Source: CAISIP01 sp039934375 (GTDB taxonomy: Bacteria; Pseudomonadota; Gammaproteobacteria; Burkholderiales; Burkholderiaceae_C). From it: a DNA stretch of 10,206 nt. Both the position numbers and the translations under genes were made by a program. The stretch lies in contig JBDTMH010000167.1 in assembly GCA_039934375.1 (NCBI GenBank), forward strand, positions 1 to 10,206, written 5' to 3'. This document shows positions 1 to 7,006 of the stretch, piece after piece. Position 1 is the first letter of the stretch. Every line of letters starts with the position of its first letter. The notes beneath the pieces are model-generated. The model was not told the origin of the DNA. It saw only the letters and a list, made by a program, of their open reading frames with translations, and searched no databases.

Positions 1-2135
1 TCGGCGACCGCAACGGCGTGCGCACGCCGATGCAGTGGAGCCCGGACCGCAACGCCGGTTTCTCGCACGCCCATCCCCAGACCCTGTACCTGCAGCCCAT
101 TCTGGGCGCGGTCTACGGTTACGAGGCGCTGAATGTCGAGTCCCAGGTGCGCGACAACAGCTCGCTGCTGAACTGGACCAAACGCATGCTGGCGGTGCGC
201 AAGACCAGCCATGCCTTCGGCCGCGGCAAACGTATCTTCCTCAAGCCTGGCAACCGCAAGATCCTGGCTTATGTGAGCCAGTACGAGGATGACACGATCC
301 TGTCGGTGTTCAACCTGGCACGGGCCGCGCAACCGGTCGAACTGGACCTCTCGCCCTGGAAGGGCCGGGTCCCGGTCGAAATGCTGGGGCGGGTTTCGTT
401 TCCGCCTGTCGGCGACCTGCCCTACCTGCTGACGCTGCCCTCGCACGGTTTCTACTGGTTCCGGCTCTCGGTCGAGGCCGACATGCCGGCCTGGCACCAG
501 GAGGGAACCGCTTTGCAGGACTATCCGACCCTGGTGCTGTTCGACGGCTGGACCAGCTTCTTCCGCGAGCGCGTGATGCCGTGGCGCATTGGCATGGCCG
601 AGCGCATGCGCAAGCAGTTCGAGACCGACACATTGCCGCGTTACATCGAACACCAGCGCTGGTATGCGTCCAAGGGCGACCCGATCACGCGCGCCCGGCT
701 CGCCGACCAAGTGGTCTGGGACAGCGACGGTTCGAGTTGGATGTTGCCGCTGCTGCAACTCGATGGACCGAGCGAGGATTCCACCTATTTCATGCCGCTG
801 GCGCTGGCCTGGGAGGAAGACGACGAGGAGCGCACGCAGCGCCTGTCGCAGGCTGCGCTGGCCAAGATTCGGCAACAGGCCAACGTCGGCATCATGGGTG
901 ACGCGTTTTTCGACGACACGTTCAGCCGGGCCCTGGTCACTGCGATCGGCAACAACCTGGAGCTGACCAGTGCCAACGGTCACCTGCGCTTCAAGTCGAC
1001 CGCTGCGTTTGCCACGCTCAAGGCCGACATTGCGACACTGGAAGTGTCGCGGCCAAGCGGCCTGTCCAGCAATACCGTCGTGACGCTCGGAGAGAGCCTG
1101 TTCCTCAAGGCTTATCGCCGGCTGCGCGAAGGCGTCAACCCTGAACTGGAAATGGGCCGTTTCCTGACCGACGTCGTGGCGTATCCGAACTGCGTGCCGG
1201 TACTGGGGGCACTCGAATATTTCGGCAACGATGGCAAAGTGATGACGCTGGCGCTGGTGCAGGCCCATGTGGCCAACCAGGGCGATGGCTGGAGTTATGT
1301 GCTGAACTACCTCGAACGCCAGCTGGAAGACGTTCGGACACAGGTGCCGAATACGGATCCGGCGCTGGAGGCACCCGACATTCATGGCGGCTTCCTGGCC
1401 GTCGTGGCAACGCTGGGCCAGCGCACCGCCGAATTGCACCTGGCACTGGCGCGCGATACCGGGCATTCGGCGTTCGATCCCGAACCGCTGACGGCGGCCG
1501 ATGTCACGGCCATGCGGGCGCGCGCAAGTGGCGAGGCCGTGTCCACACTGGCGTTGCTGCGCCAGCAATTGCCGCAATTGCCGGCTGCCGCGCAAGCCGA
1601 CGCCGAGTCGGTCCTGGCGCTGCAGCAGCGCCTGGCGGCGCACTTCGATGCCGCTGGACCCGCGACCGGCGGGGGCATCAAGACCCGCTACCACGGCGAC
1701 TATCACCTGGGCCAGGTGCTGGTGACCCACCACGATTTCGTCATCATAGACTTCGAGGGCGAGCCGGCGCGCAGTTTCGAGCAACGCCGTACCAAGAGCT
1801 CACCGCTGCGCGACGTCGCCGGCATGTTGCGCTCGTTCAGCTACGCACGCTGGTCGGCAATCCGCCGTGTCGTACACGATGAAGAAGACATGGCACGCCT
1901 GTCCGGTGTCGCCGAGGCCTGGGAGCGCAGCAGCCGCGACGCGTTTCTGGACGCCTACAGCAGTACGCTGGCCGATGCCGGCACCGCGCTGGTCATGGAC
2001 GAAGACTTGCTGGCCCTGTTCGAACTCGAGAAGGCCTTGTACGAACTGCGCTACGAAATGAACAACCGGATCGACTGGGTGCAGGTGCCATTGCAAGGCA
2101 TCCTGGCCCTGCTGCAGGACCGACCGGCGACCTGA
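1..2135 (+). CDS. treS: Trehalose synthase - maltokinase fusion (TreS-Mak), 5'-truncated by the window edge
   Basis: This is the C-terminal part of a bifunctional cytoplasmic enzyme. TreS (GH13) interconverts maltose and trehalose, and the maltokinase (Mak/Pep2) makes maltose-1-phosphate from maltose and ATP. The frame is already open at base 3 and reads GDRNGVRTPMQWSPDRN, a conserved TreS segment, so the ATG at 18 is internal. Numbering from the first whole codon, residues 1 to about 155 are the end of TreS: its SSLLNW segment, then the C-terminal beta domain ending near HGFYWFRLS. Maltokinase follows. It has an N-cap with RWYASKG near residue 218, a likely ATP-binding lysine in LFLKAYR (K369), a catalytic loop HGDYHLGQ (H564, D566) and a metal-binding IDFEGEP (D583, E585). 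The TreS catalytic residues lie upstream of the window. The stop is TGA at 2133-2135, and the next gene starts 26 bases later, so co-transcription is likely. This fusion architecture is common in proteobacteria, so the call is firm. The symbol covers only the TreS half. Confidence 0.95.
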   Translation, partial: GDRNGVRTPMQWSPDRNAGFSHAHPQTLYLQPILGAVYGYEALNVESQVRDNSSLLNWTKRMLAVRKTSHAFGRGKRIFLKPGNRKILAYVSQYEDDTILSVFNLARAAQPVELDLSPWKGRVPVEMLGRVSFPPVGDLPYLLTLPSHGFYWFRLSVEADMPAWHQEGTALQDYPTLVLFDGWTSFFRERVMPWRIGMAERMRKQFETDTLPRYIEHQRWYASKGDPITRARLADQVVWDSDGSSWMLPLLQLDGPSEDSTYFMPLALAWEEDDEERTQRLSQAALAKIRQQANVGIMGDAFFDDTFSRALVTAIGNNLELTSANGHLRFKSTAAFATLKADIATLEVSRPSGLSSNTVVTLGESLFLKAYRRLREGVNPELEMGRFLTDVVAYPNCVPVLGALEYFGNDGKVMTLALVQAHVANQGDGWSYVLNYLERQLEDVRTQVPNTDPALEAPDIHGGFLAVVATLGQRTAELHLALARDTGHSAFDPEPLTAADVTAMRARASGEAVSTLALLRQQLPQLPAAAQADAESVLALQQRLAAHFDAAGPATGGGIKTRYHGDYHLGQVLVTHHDFVIIDFEGEPARSFEQRRTKSSPLRDVAGMLRSFSYARWSAIRRVVHDEEDMARLSGVAEAWERSSRDAFLDAYSSTLADAGTALVMDEDLLALFELEKALYELRYEMNNRIDWVQVPLQGILALLQDRPAT

Positions 2136-2147
2136 CGCCACCCTCAC

Positions 2148-2153
2148 AAGGAG
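2148..2153 (+). promoter_or_regulatory. Shine-Dalgarno of the membrane protein gene
   Basis: AAGGAG lies 8 bases before the ATG at 2162, inside the 26-base spacer after the treS-mak stop. It is one of the two good ribosome binding sites in the window and fixes the start of the membrane protein gene. Confidence 0.8.
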
Positions 2154-2161
2154 AAACGACA

Positions 2162-2866
2162 ATGGATAACCTGGTCATACAACTGGAGCCCGCAAAGGCG
2201 ATCCTCTACCAGATAGGTGCGTTCTTGCCGCGCCTGTTGATCGCGGCGCTGGTCGTGATCGGCGGCTGGCTGATCGCCAAGATAGCCCGGATCGCCGTGA
2301 GCAAGGCGCTGCGCGCAGTGAATTTCAATGTGCTGACCGAGCGTTCGGGGCTGGACGGCTTTCTCAGGCAGGGCGGCGTGGCGGCCGACACCAGCGCCAT
2401 CGTCGGCCTGCTGACATACTGGCTGGTCATTCTGGCGTCGCTGCTGATCGCCTTCAATGGTCTGGGCCTGACCTATATCACCGACCTGCTGGGACGGGTG
2501 GTCTGGTTTGTCCCGAACGTGTTCGTCGCAATCATGGTGCTGGCCTTCGGTTCCTATTTCGCCCGCTTCATCGGCGATACGGTCGCCACCTACTGTCGCA
2601 ACGTCCAGTTGCAAGACGCCGCGTTCCTGGGCAAGGTGGCGCAGTACGCGATCATGGTCTTCGTGGTTCTGATCGCGCTCGACCAGATCCAGGTCGGCGG
2701 CGACATCGTGCGCCAGAGTTTCCTGGTGATTTTGGCCGGTATCGTGTTTGCATTCGCGCTGGCTTTCGGGCTTGGCGGCAAGGAGTGGGCAGCCGAACGT
2801 ATCGCCCACTGGTGGCCGCGCGAGTCCGCCAACAACGATCAACCCGGCCGCAAACCGGGCAGCTGA
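2162..2866 (+). CDS. Small MscS-like / conserved-TM-helix membrane protein
   Basis: This is a predicted inner-membrane protein of 234 residues. Hydrophobic segments are visible at about residues 21-46, 78-99, 113-137, 158-176 and 183-204. The first (PRLLIAALVVIGGWLIAKIAR) and last (ending AFGLGGKEWAAE, residues 201-212) resemble the repeated 'conserved TM helix' found in MscS-related and CmpX-like proteins. The segment before 113 is glycine-rich (FNGLGLTYITDLLG). The chain stops soon after the GLGGKE motif, so it lacks the cytoplasmic beta and alpha/beta domains of a full MscS channel, and gating activity cannot be assumed. No signal peptide separate from TM1 is visible, and the tail is short and polar (SANNDQPGRKPGS). 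The start is fixed by AAGGAG 8 bases upstream. It sits between treS-mak and glgX in the same direction. A role in osmotic or envelope-stress handling beside trehalose genes is inference; the substrate and exact function are unknown. Confidence 0.8.
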   Translation: MDNLVIQLEPAKAILYQIGAFLPRLLIAALVVIGGWLIAKIARIAVSKALRAVNFNVLTERSGLDGFLRQGGVAADTSAIVGLLTYWLVILASLLIAFNGLGLTYITDLLGRVVWFVPNVFVAIMVLAFGSYFARFIGDTVATYCRNVQLQDAAFLGKVAQYAIMVFVVLIALDQIQVGGDIVRQSFLVILAGIVFAFALAFGLGGKEWAAERIAHWWPRESANNDQPGRKPGS

Positions 2867-2996
2867 ACCCCCTTCCATCGGCGTCGCAGCGCCGCGGTGT
2901 CGTCTTACGCCGGATTCGGTCACACCGGTGACGCTGCGGCGACGATGCGTGGTGCAATCCCTCTTCCCTTTTCCTTTTTCCTTTTTGAGTGAACCG
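2867..2996 (+). promoter_or_regulatory. Leader region of glgX: imperfect stem-loop plus pyrimidine tract
   Basis: This 130-base stretch is the only sizeable gap in the window. It contains an imperfect inverted repeat: 2882-2887 can pair with 2939-2944 and 2888-2891 with 2932-2935, leaving a 3-base bulge. Inside lies a perfect short hairpin, GTCAC (2919-2923), loop ACCG, GTGAC (2928-2932); it shares base 2932 with the outer stem, so the two cannot both form completely. A 29-base tract of only C and T follows (2958-2986), ending in two copies of CCTTTTT after one CCTTTT. The tract stops 10 bases before the glgX ATG. I see no convincing -35/-10 pair. The region could hold a glgX promoter, a transcript-processing or attenuation structure, or a S1-binding leader. 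None of these is shown by the sequence alone. Confidence 0.4.
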
Positions 2997-5153
2997 ATGA
3001 AAAATGACAATCCGATCAACGAGGTATGGCCCGGGCACGCCTATCCCCGCGGTGCGCACTGGGACGGCGAAGGAGTCAACTTCGCACTGTTTTCGCAACA
3101 TGCCGAAAAAGTCGAGTTGTGCCTGTTTGACGATAGCGGCCGGCACGAGCGCCAGCGCATCGAGTTGCGCGAGCGCACCGACCACGTCTGGCACTGCTAC
3201 CTGCCGCAGGCTCGGCCGGGCCTGGCTTATGGCTACCGCGTCCATGGGCCCTACAAGCCGGAACAAGGCCACCGTTTCAACCCGAACAAGCTGCTGGCCG
3301 ATCCCTATGCCAGGGACATGATCGGCCAGGTGCGCTGGGGCGACGCCTTATACGGTTACACGGTCGGCGGCAAACGCGAGGACCTGTCGTTCGACCGCCG
3401 CGACAGCGCCGCATTCATGCCCAAGTGCCGCGTGATCGAACCGGCCTTCACATGGGGCGACGACAAGCGGCCGCGCATCGACTGGCAGGACATGGTGATC
3501 TACGAACTGCACGTGCGCGGATTCACGATGACCCACCCGGACGTTCCGCCAGCTCTGCGCGGCACCTACGCCGGCCTCGGTTGCGCACCGGTGGTGGACT
3601 ACCTGCGGCGGCTGGGTGTGACGACGGTGGAACTGCTGCCGGTGCACAGCTATCCGAACGACCGGCACCTGGCAGAAAAGGGCTTGCAGAACTTCTGGGG
3701 CTACAACACGCTGGGTTTTTTCGCGCCCGAAGTGCGCTACAGCGCCTCACGCAAGGTCAAGGAATTCAAGACCATGGTGCGCAGCCTGCACTCTGCAGGC
3801 ATCGAGGTGATCCTGGACGTGGTCTACAACCATACCTGCGAAGGCAACCAGCTCGGGCCCACGCTGTCGCTGCGCGGCATCGACAACGCTTCTTACTACA
3901 TCATCAACGGCGACAACCGCCGCTATTACGACGACTTCACCGGCTGCGGCAATACCGTCAACCTGGAGCACCCGCGTGCCCTGCAACTGGTGATGGACTC
4001 GCTGAGGTACTGGGTACAGGAGATGCATGTCGACGGGTTCCGGTTCGACCTGGCCTCGGCGCTGGCACGCGAATCGGGCAAGGTCGAAAACCTCGGTGGC
4101 TTCTTCGACGCGATCCGCCAGGACCCGGTGCTCAACCGGGTCAAGCTGATCGCAGAACCCTGGGACCTGGGCCAAGGCGGTTACCAGGTTGGCAACTTTC
4201 CACCCGGATGGGCTGAATGGAACGACCGTTTCCGCGACCAGGTGCGCGGCTTCTGGAAGGGCGAACACGGACTGATCGGCGACATGGCGCGGCGCCTGAC
4301 CGGCTCGCACGACCTGTACGGCTGGTCAGGCAAGAACCCTTCTGCCAGCATCAACTTCGTCACCGCCCACGATGGTTTCACGCTGCATGACCTGGTGTCC
4401 TACAACGACAAGCACAACGAGGCCAACGGCGAAGGCAACCGCGACGGGCACGACCACAACCTGTCGTGGAACTGCGGCGCCGAAGGACCGACCGACGATG
4501 CCGATGTGCTGGCGCTGCGCGCGCGACAGAAACGCAACCTGCTCACGACGCTGCTGCTGTCGCAAGGTGTGCCGATGCTGCTGGCCGGCGACGAACAGGG
4601 CAACAGCCACAACGGCAACAACAATGTCTATTGCCAGGACAACGCGCTGGGATGGCTGAACTGGACGCAGTCGCCGGAAAACGAATCGTTGTTGGTGTTC
4701 GTGCAGGGACTGATCGGGCTGCGTCGCAGGCACCCGACATTCCGGCGCCGCAACTTTCTAGCCGGCGCGATTGTCGACGGCGACAAGATCAAGGATTGCG
4801 AATGGTACAAACCGGACGGAACTCCGATGCAGGCGCACGACTGGGAGAATAGTGAAGCCTCCTGCATGGGCATGATGTTGTCCGGCGACGGCATCAGTGA
4901 GCGGGGAAGCCGTGGTGAACACCTGACGGATGACCACTTCCTGCTGCTGTTCAACGCGAGCCACGACGAGGTCCATTTCGTGTTGCCAGCGCCGGTCGCG
5001 CGTCCTTGGCAGCGGATACTGGACACGGCCGCCGATTTCCTGGCGCCACCCAAAACGGCGCCACCCTACCAGACCCTCCCGGCCTGGGACGCACCCGACT
5101 ATCTGCTGCCGGCGCGCTCGGTCGTGGTGTTGCGCAGCCCGAGACCGGCGTGA
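2997..5153 (+). CDS. glgX: Glycogen debranching enzyme GlgX
   Basis: This is a 718-residue cytoplasmic isoamylase-type debranching enzyme (GH13_11) that hydrolyses alpha-1,6 branches of glycogen or limit dextrin and releases short malto-oligosaccharides. The N-terminus (GHAYPRGAHWDGEGVNFALFS) is the CBM48-like domain. Catalytic regions run in order: DVVYNHTCEGN (D274), GFRFDLAS (nucleophile D351), LIAEPWDLG (acid/base E387) and VTAHDGFTLHD (D459). All three catalytic residues sit 16 positions beyond those I recall for E. coli GlgX, which supports both the assignment and the start. The reading frame stays open upstream into the membrane protein gene, but that stretch is not GlgX-like. ATG 2997 gives the family N-terminus directly. 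Only a weak GAG (2987-2989) precedes it, after a pyrimidine tract. In-frame GTG codons at 2949 and 2952 are less likely starts. The stop overlaps the treZ start, so the two are probably translated together and supply substrate to the same pathway. Confidence 0.95.
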   Translation: MKNDNPINEVWPGHAYPRGAHWDGEGVNFALFSQHAEKVELCLFDDSGRHERQRIELRERTDHVWHCYLPQARPGLAYGYRVHGPYKPEQGHRFNPNKLLADPYARDMIGQVRWGDALYGYTVGGKREDLSFDRRDSAAFMPKCRVIEPAFTWGDDKRPRIDWQDMVIYELHVRGFTMTHPDVPPALRGTYAGLGCAPVVDYLRRLGVTTVELLPVHSYPNDRHLAEKGLQNFWGYNTLGFFAPEVRYSASRKVKEFKTMVRSLHSAGIEVILDVVYNHTCEGNQLGPTLSLRGIDNASYYIINGDNRRYYDDFTGCGNTVNLEHPRALQLVMDSLRYWVQEMHVDGFRFDLASALARESGKVENLGGFFDAIRQDPVLNRVKLIAEPWDLGQGGYQVGNFPPGWAEWNDRFRDQVRGFWKGEHGLIGDMARRLTGSHDLYGWSGKNPSASINFVTAHDGFTLHDLVSYNDKHNEANGEGNRDGHDHNLSWNCGAEGPTDDADVLALRARQKRNLLTTLLLSQGVPMLLAGDEQGNSHNGNNNVYCQDNALGWLNWTQSPENESLLVFVQGLIGLRRRHPTFRRRNFLAGAIVDGDKIKDCEWYKPDGTPMQAHDWENSEASCMGMMLSGDGISERGSRGEHLTDDHFLLLFNASHDEVHFVLPAPVARPWQRILDTAADFLAPPKTAPPYQTLPAWDAPDYLLPARSVVVLRSPRPA

Positions 5154-7006
5154 TGGGCTCCACACACACGATGCCCTTTGGCGCCACGCTGATCGCAGGC
5201 GGCGGCGTGGCGTTCCGCCTGTGGGCTCCGGCGGCCGAGCAGATCGTGCTCGAACACGCGGCGCGCGAACAGTTCACGCCGCACCCGATGAAGCGAGAGC
5301 AGGACGGCTGGCATCGACTCGAACTGGCGCAGGCCGGCGCTGGCGACCGCTACCGCTTGCGCCTGCCCGACGGACTGGTCGTGCCCGACCCGGCATCGCG
5401 TTTCAACCCCAACGACGTCCATGGCGCGAGCCAGGTGATCGACCCGCAGGCGTACGGCTGGTGCGACACCCAATGGCGTGGGCGGGCGTGGCACGAGGCG
5501 GTCGTCTACGAACTGCATATCGGCACCTTCACGCCCGAAGGCACGTTTGCGGCTGCCCGCCAGCGCCTGCCCTACCTGGCCGAGATCGGCATCACTGCGC
5601 TCGAATTGATGCCGCTGGCGGACTTTCCCGGCAAACACGGCTGGGGCTACGACGGCGTGTTGCTGTTTGCCCCCGAAGCCGCCTATGGCACACCGGACGA
5701 ACTCAAGGCCCTGGTCGACGCTGCGCATGCTCTGGGACTGATGGTGTTGCTCGACGTGGTATACAACCATTTCGGACCCGAAGGCAATTACCTGCATGCC
5801 TATTGCCCGCAGTTCTTCAATCCTGCCCACCAGACGCCATGGGGCGCGGCGATCAACTTCGACGGTGCGCACGCGCAGACGGTGCGCGACTTCTTCATCC
5901 ACAACGCGCTCTACTGGGTCTGCGAGTTCCATTTCGATGGCTTGCGCATGGACGCGATCCATGCCATCCGCGACGACTCACCGCGCCATATCGTGCGCGA
6001 CATCTGCGCAGCACTGCGCAACGGGCCCGGGCGTGAGCGCCAGATCCATGTGGTGCTGGAGAACGACCTCAACCAGGCCAGCCTGCTGGCGCGCGAGCCG
6101 ACCGGCGCGCCGCTGTGCGCCGACGCGCAGTGGAACGACGACATCCACCATGCCGGCCATGTCCTGCTGACCGGCGAGAGCGACGGTTATTACTGCGACT
6201 ATGCCGATGCGCCGCTGACCCGGTTCGCGCAGGCGCTGGCCGGCGGCTTCATCTACCAGGGCCAGGCTTCGCCGTTTCGCGATGGCGCCTTGCGTGGCGA
6301 GCCCTGCACCGGACTGCCGCTGGCGGCGTTCGTGTCGTTCCTGCAGAACCATGACCAGATCGGCAATCGCGCGATGGGCGAGCGCCTCGTCACGCTGGCC
6401 AATCCAGCCCTGGTGCGCGCCGCGCAGGCCTGCATCCTGCTGTCGCCGCATGTGCCGATGTTGTTCATGGGCGAAGAGTTCGCATGCTCGGCGCCATTCC
6501 TGTATTTCTGCGACTTCGGACCCGAACTGGCGCGCCAGGTCTCCGAAGGACGTCGCGCCGAATTCGGTCGCTTTGCGGCTTTTGCCAGCGAGGCTGCGCA
6601 GGCCGCGATTCCCGACCCGAACGACGCATCGAGTTTTCTGCAGTCCAAACTGCGCTGGGAGGAGCTGGAGCTGCCGCACCACCGGCAGTGGCGCGACGAT
6701 GTACGCCAATGGCTGGCCGTTCGGCGCGAGCACCTGTTTGCGTTACTGCAAGGCGGCAGCGGCGCCGGCGACTTCAGTTGCGACGGTGCTGACACCATGC
6801 GCGTGGTCTGGAAACTCGGCGGCCGGCACGGCACAGCCACCGCACACTTGCACCTGCTGGCCCATTTCGGTGCGCAAGCGGTGCTGCATGAAAGACCGAT
6901 GCCCGGTCGCACGCTGGTTGCCGACGCAGCGGTTTCCGAATCCGGTGGCTGGCGCCTGGCACAAGGCGCCGTGGTGTTGACGCTGCAGGAAGCTAGCCAT
7001 GACTGA
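5153..7006 (+). CDS. treZ: Malto-oligosyltrehalose trehalohydrolase TreZ
   Basis: This is a 617-residue cytoplasmic GH13 enzyme that cleaves the alpha-1,4 bond next to the trehalosyl end of malto-oligosyltrehalose and frees trehalose; it is the last step of the TreY/TreZ route. An N-terminal beta domain (VAFRLWAPAAEQ) is followed by YELHIGTFTPEGTF (E120) and the TreZ-typical LADFPGKHGWGYDGV. The catalytic regions are DVVYNHFGPEGNY (D201), GLRMDAIHAI (nucleophile D267), VVLENDLNQ (acid/base E303) and LQNHDQIGNRA (D401). MLFMGEEFACSAPF and a C-terminal beta domain follow. Length fits the family (about 600). The ATG at 5153 overlaps the glgX stop as TGATG and has no strong Shine-Dalgarno, which points to termination-reinitiation coupling. 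ATG 5171, six codons in, is an alternative start that would leave the beta domain intact. The open frame extending upstream to 5006 lies inside glgX and is not TreZ-like. Confidence 0.95.
   Translation: MGSTHTMPFGATLIAGGGVAFRLWAPAAEQIVLEHAAREQFTPHPMKREQDGWHRLELAQAGAGDRYRLRLPDGLVVPDPASRFNPNDVHGASQVIDPQAYGWCDTQWRGRAWHEAVVYELHIGTFTPEGTFAAARQRLPYLAEIGITALELMPLADFPGKHGWGYDGVLLFAPEAAYGTPDELKALVDAAHALGLMVLLDVVYNHFGPEGNYLHAYCPQFFNPAHQTPWGAAINFDGAHAQTVRDFFIHNALYWVCEFHFDGLRMDAIHAIRDDSPRHIVRDICAALRNGPGRERQIHVVLENDLNQASLLAREPTGAPLCADAQWNDDIHHAGHVLLTGESDGYYCDYADAPLTRFAQALAGGFIYQGQASPFRDGALRGEPCTGLPLAAFVSFLQNHDQIGNRAMGERLVTLANPALVRAAQACILLSPHVPMLFMGEEFACSAPFLYFCDFGPELARQVSEGRRAEFGRFAAFASEAAQAAIPDPNDASSFLQSKLRWEELELPHHRQWRDDVRQWLAVRREHLFALLQGGSGAGDFSCDGADTMRVVWKLGGRHGTATAHLHLLAHFGAQAVLHERPMPGRTLVADAAVSESGGWRLAQGAVVLTLQEASHD
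6987..6992 (+). promoter_or_regulatory. Shine-Dalgarno of malQ-treY, inside the treZ 3' end
   Basis: AGGAAG ends 6 bases before the ATG at 6999 and lies within the last codons of treZ. Together with the 8-base ATGACTGA overlap it fixes the start of the fusion gene and suggests coupled translation that can also initiate independently. Confidence 0.75.

Noticed and set aside
18..20. ATG at 18 as the start of treS-mak
   Set aside because: The conserved TreS sequence is in frame from base 3, before this codon, and TreS lacks its catalytic domain here, so the gene begins outside the window.
2882..2986. Rho-independent terminator after the membrane protein gene
   Set aside because: The stem is bulged and the T-rich blocks start about 25 bases after it and are interrupted by C pairs, so it does not fit a standard intrinsic terminator. 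It is kept only as an unexplained structure.
2748..2996. Upstream extension of glgX to an ATG at 2748
   Set aside because: The added 83 residues overlap the membrane protein gene, are not GlgX-like and include the pyrimidine tract. The family N-terminus begins right after ATG 2997.
2144..3019. Long minus-strand open frame (291 codons) opposite the membrane protein gene and the glgX leader
   Set aside because: Its translation is low-complexity, rich in D, Q, H and R, and matches no family I know. It lies antisense to a well-supported gene with a good ribosome binding site. Such shadows are usual in GC-rich DNA.
5099..5962. Minus-strand open frame (287 codons) opposite treZ
   Set aside because: It is antisense to the TreZ catalytic core. 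No recognisable motifs, and the frame is explained by codon bias of the + strand gene.
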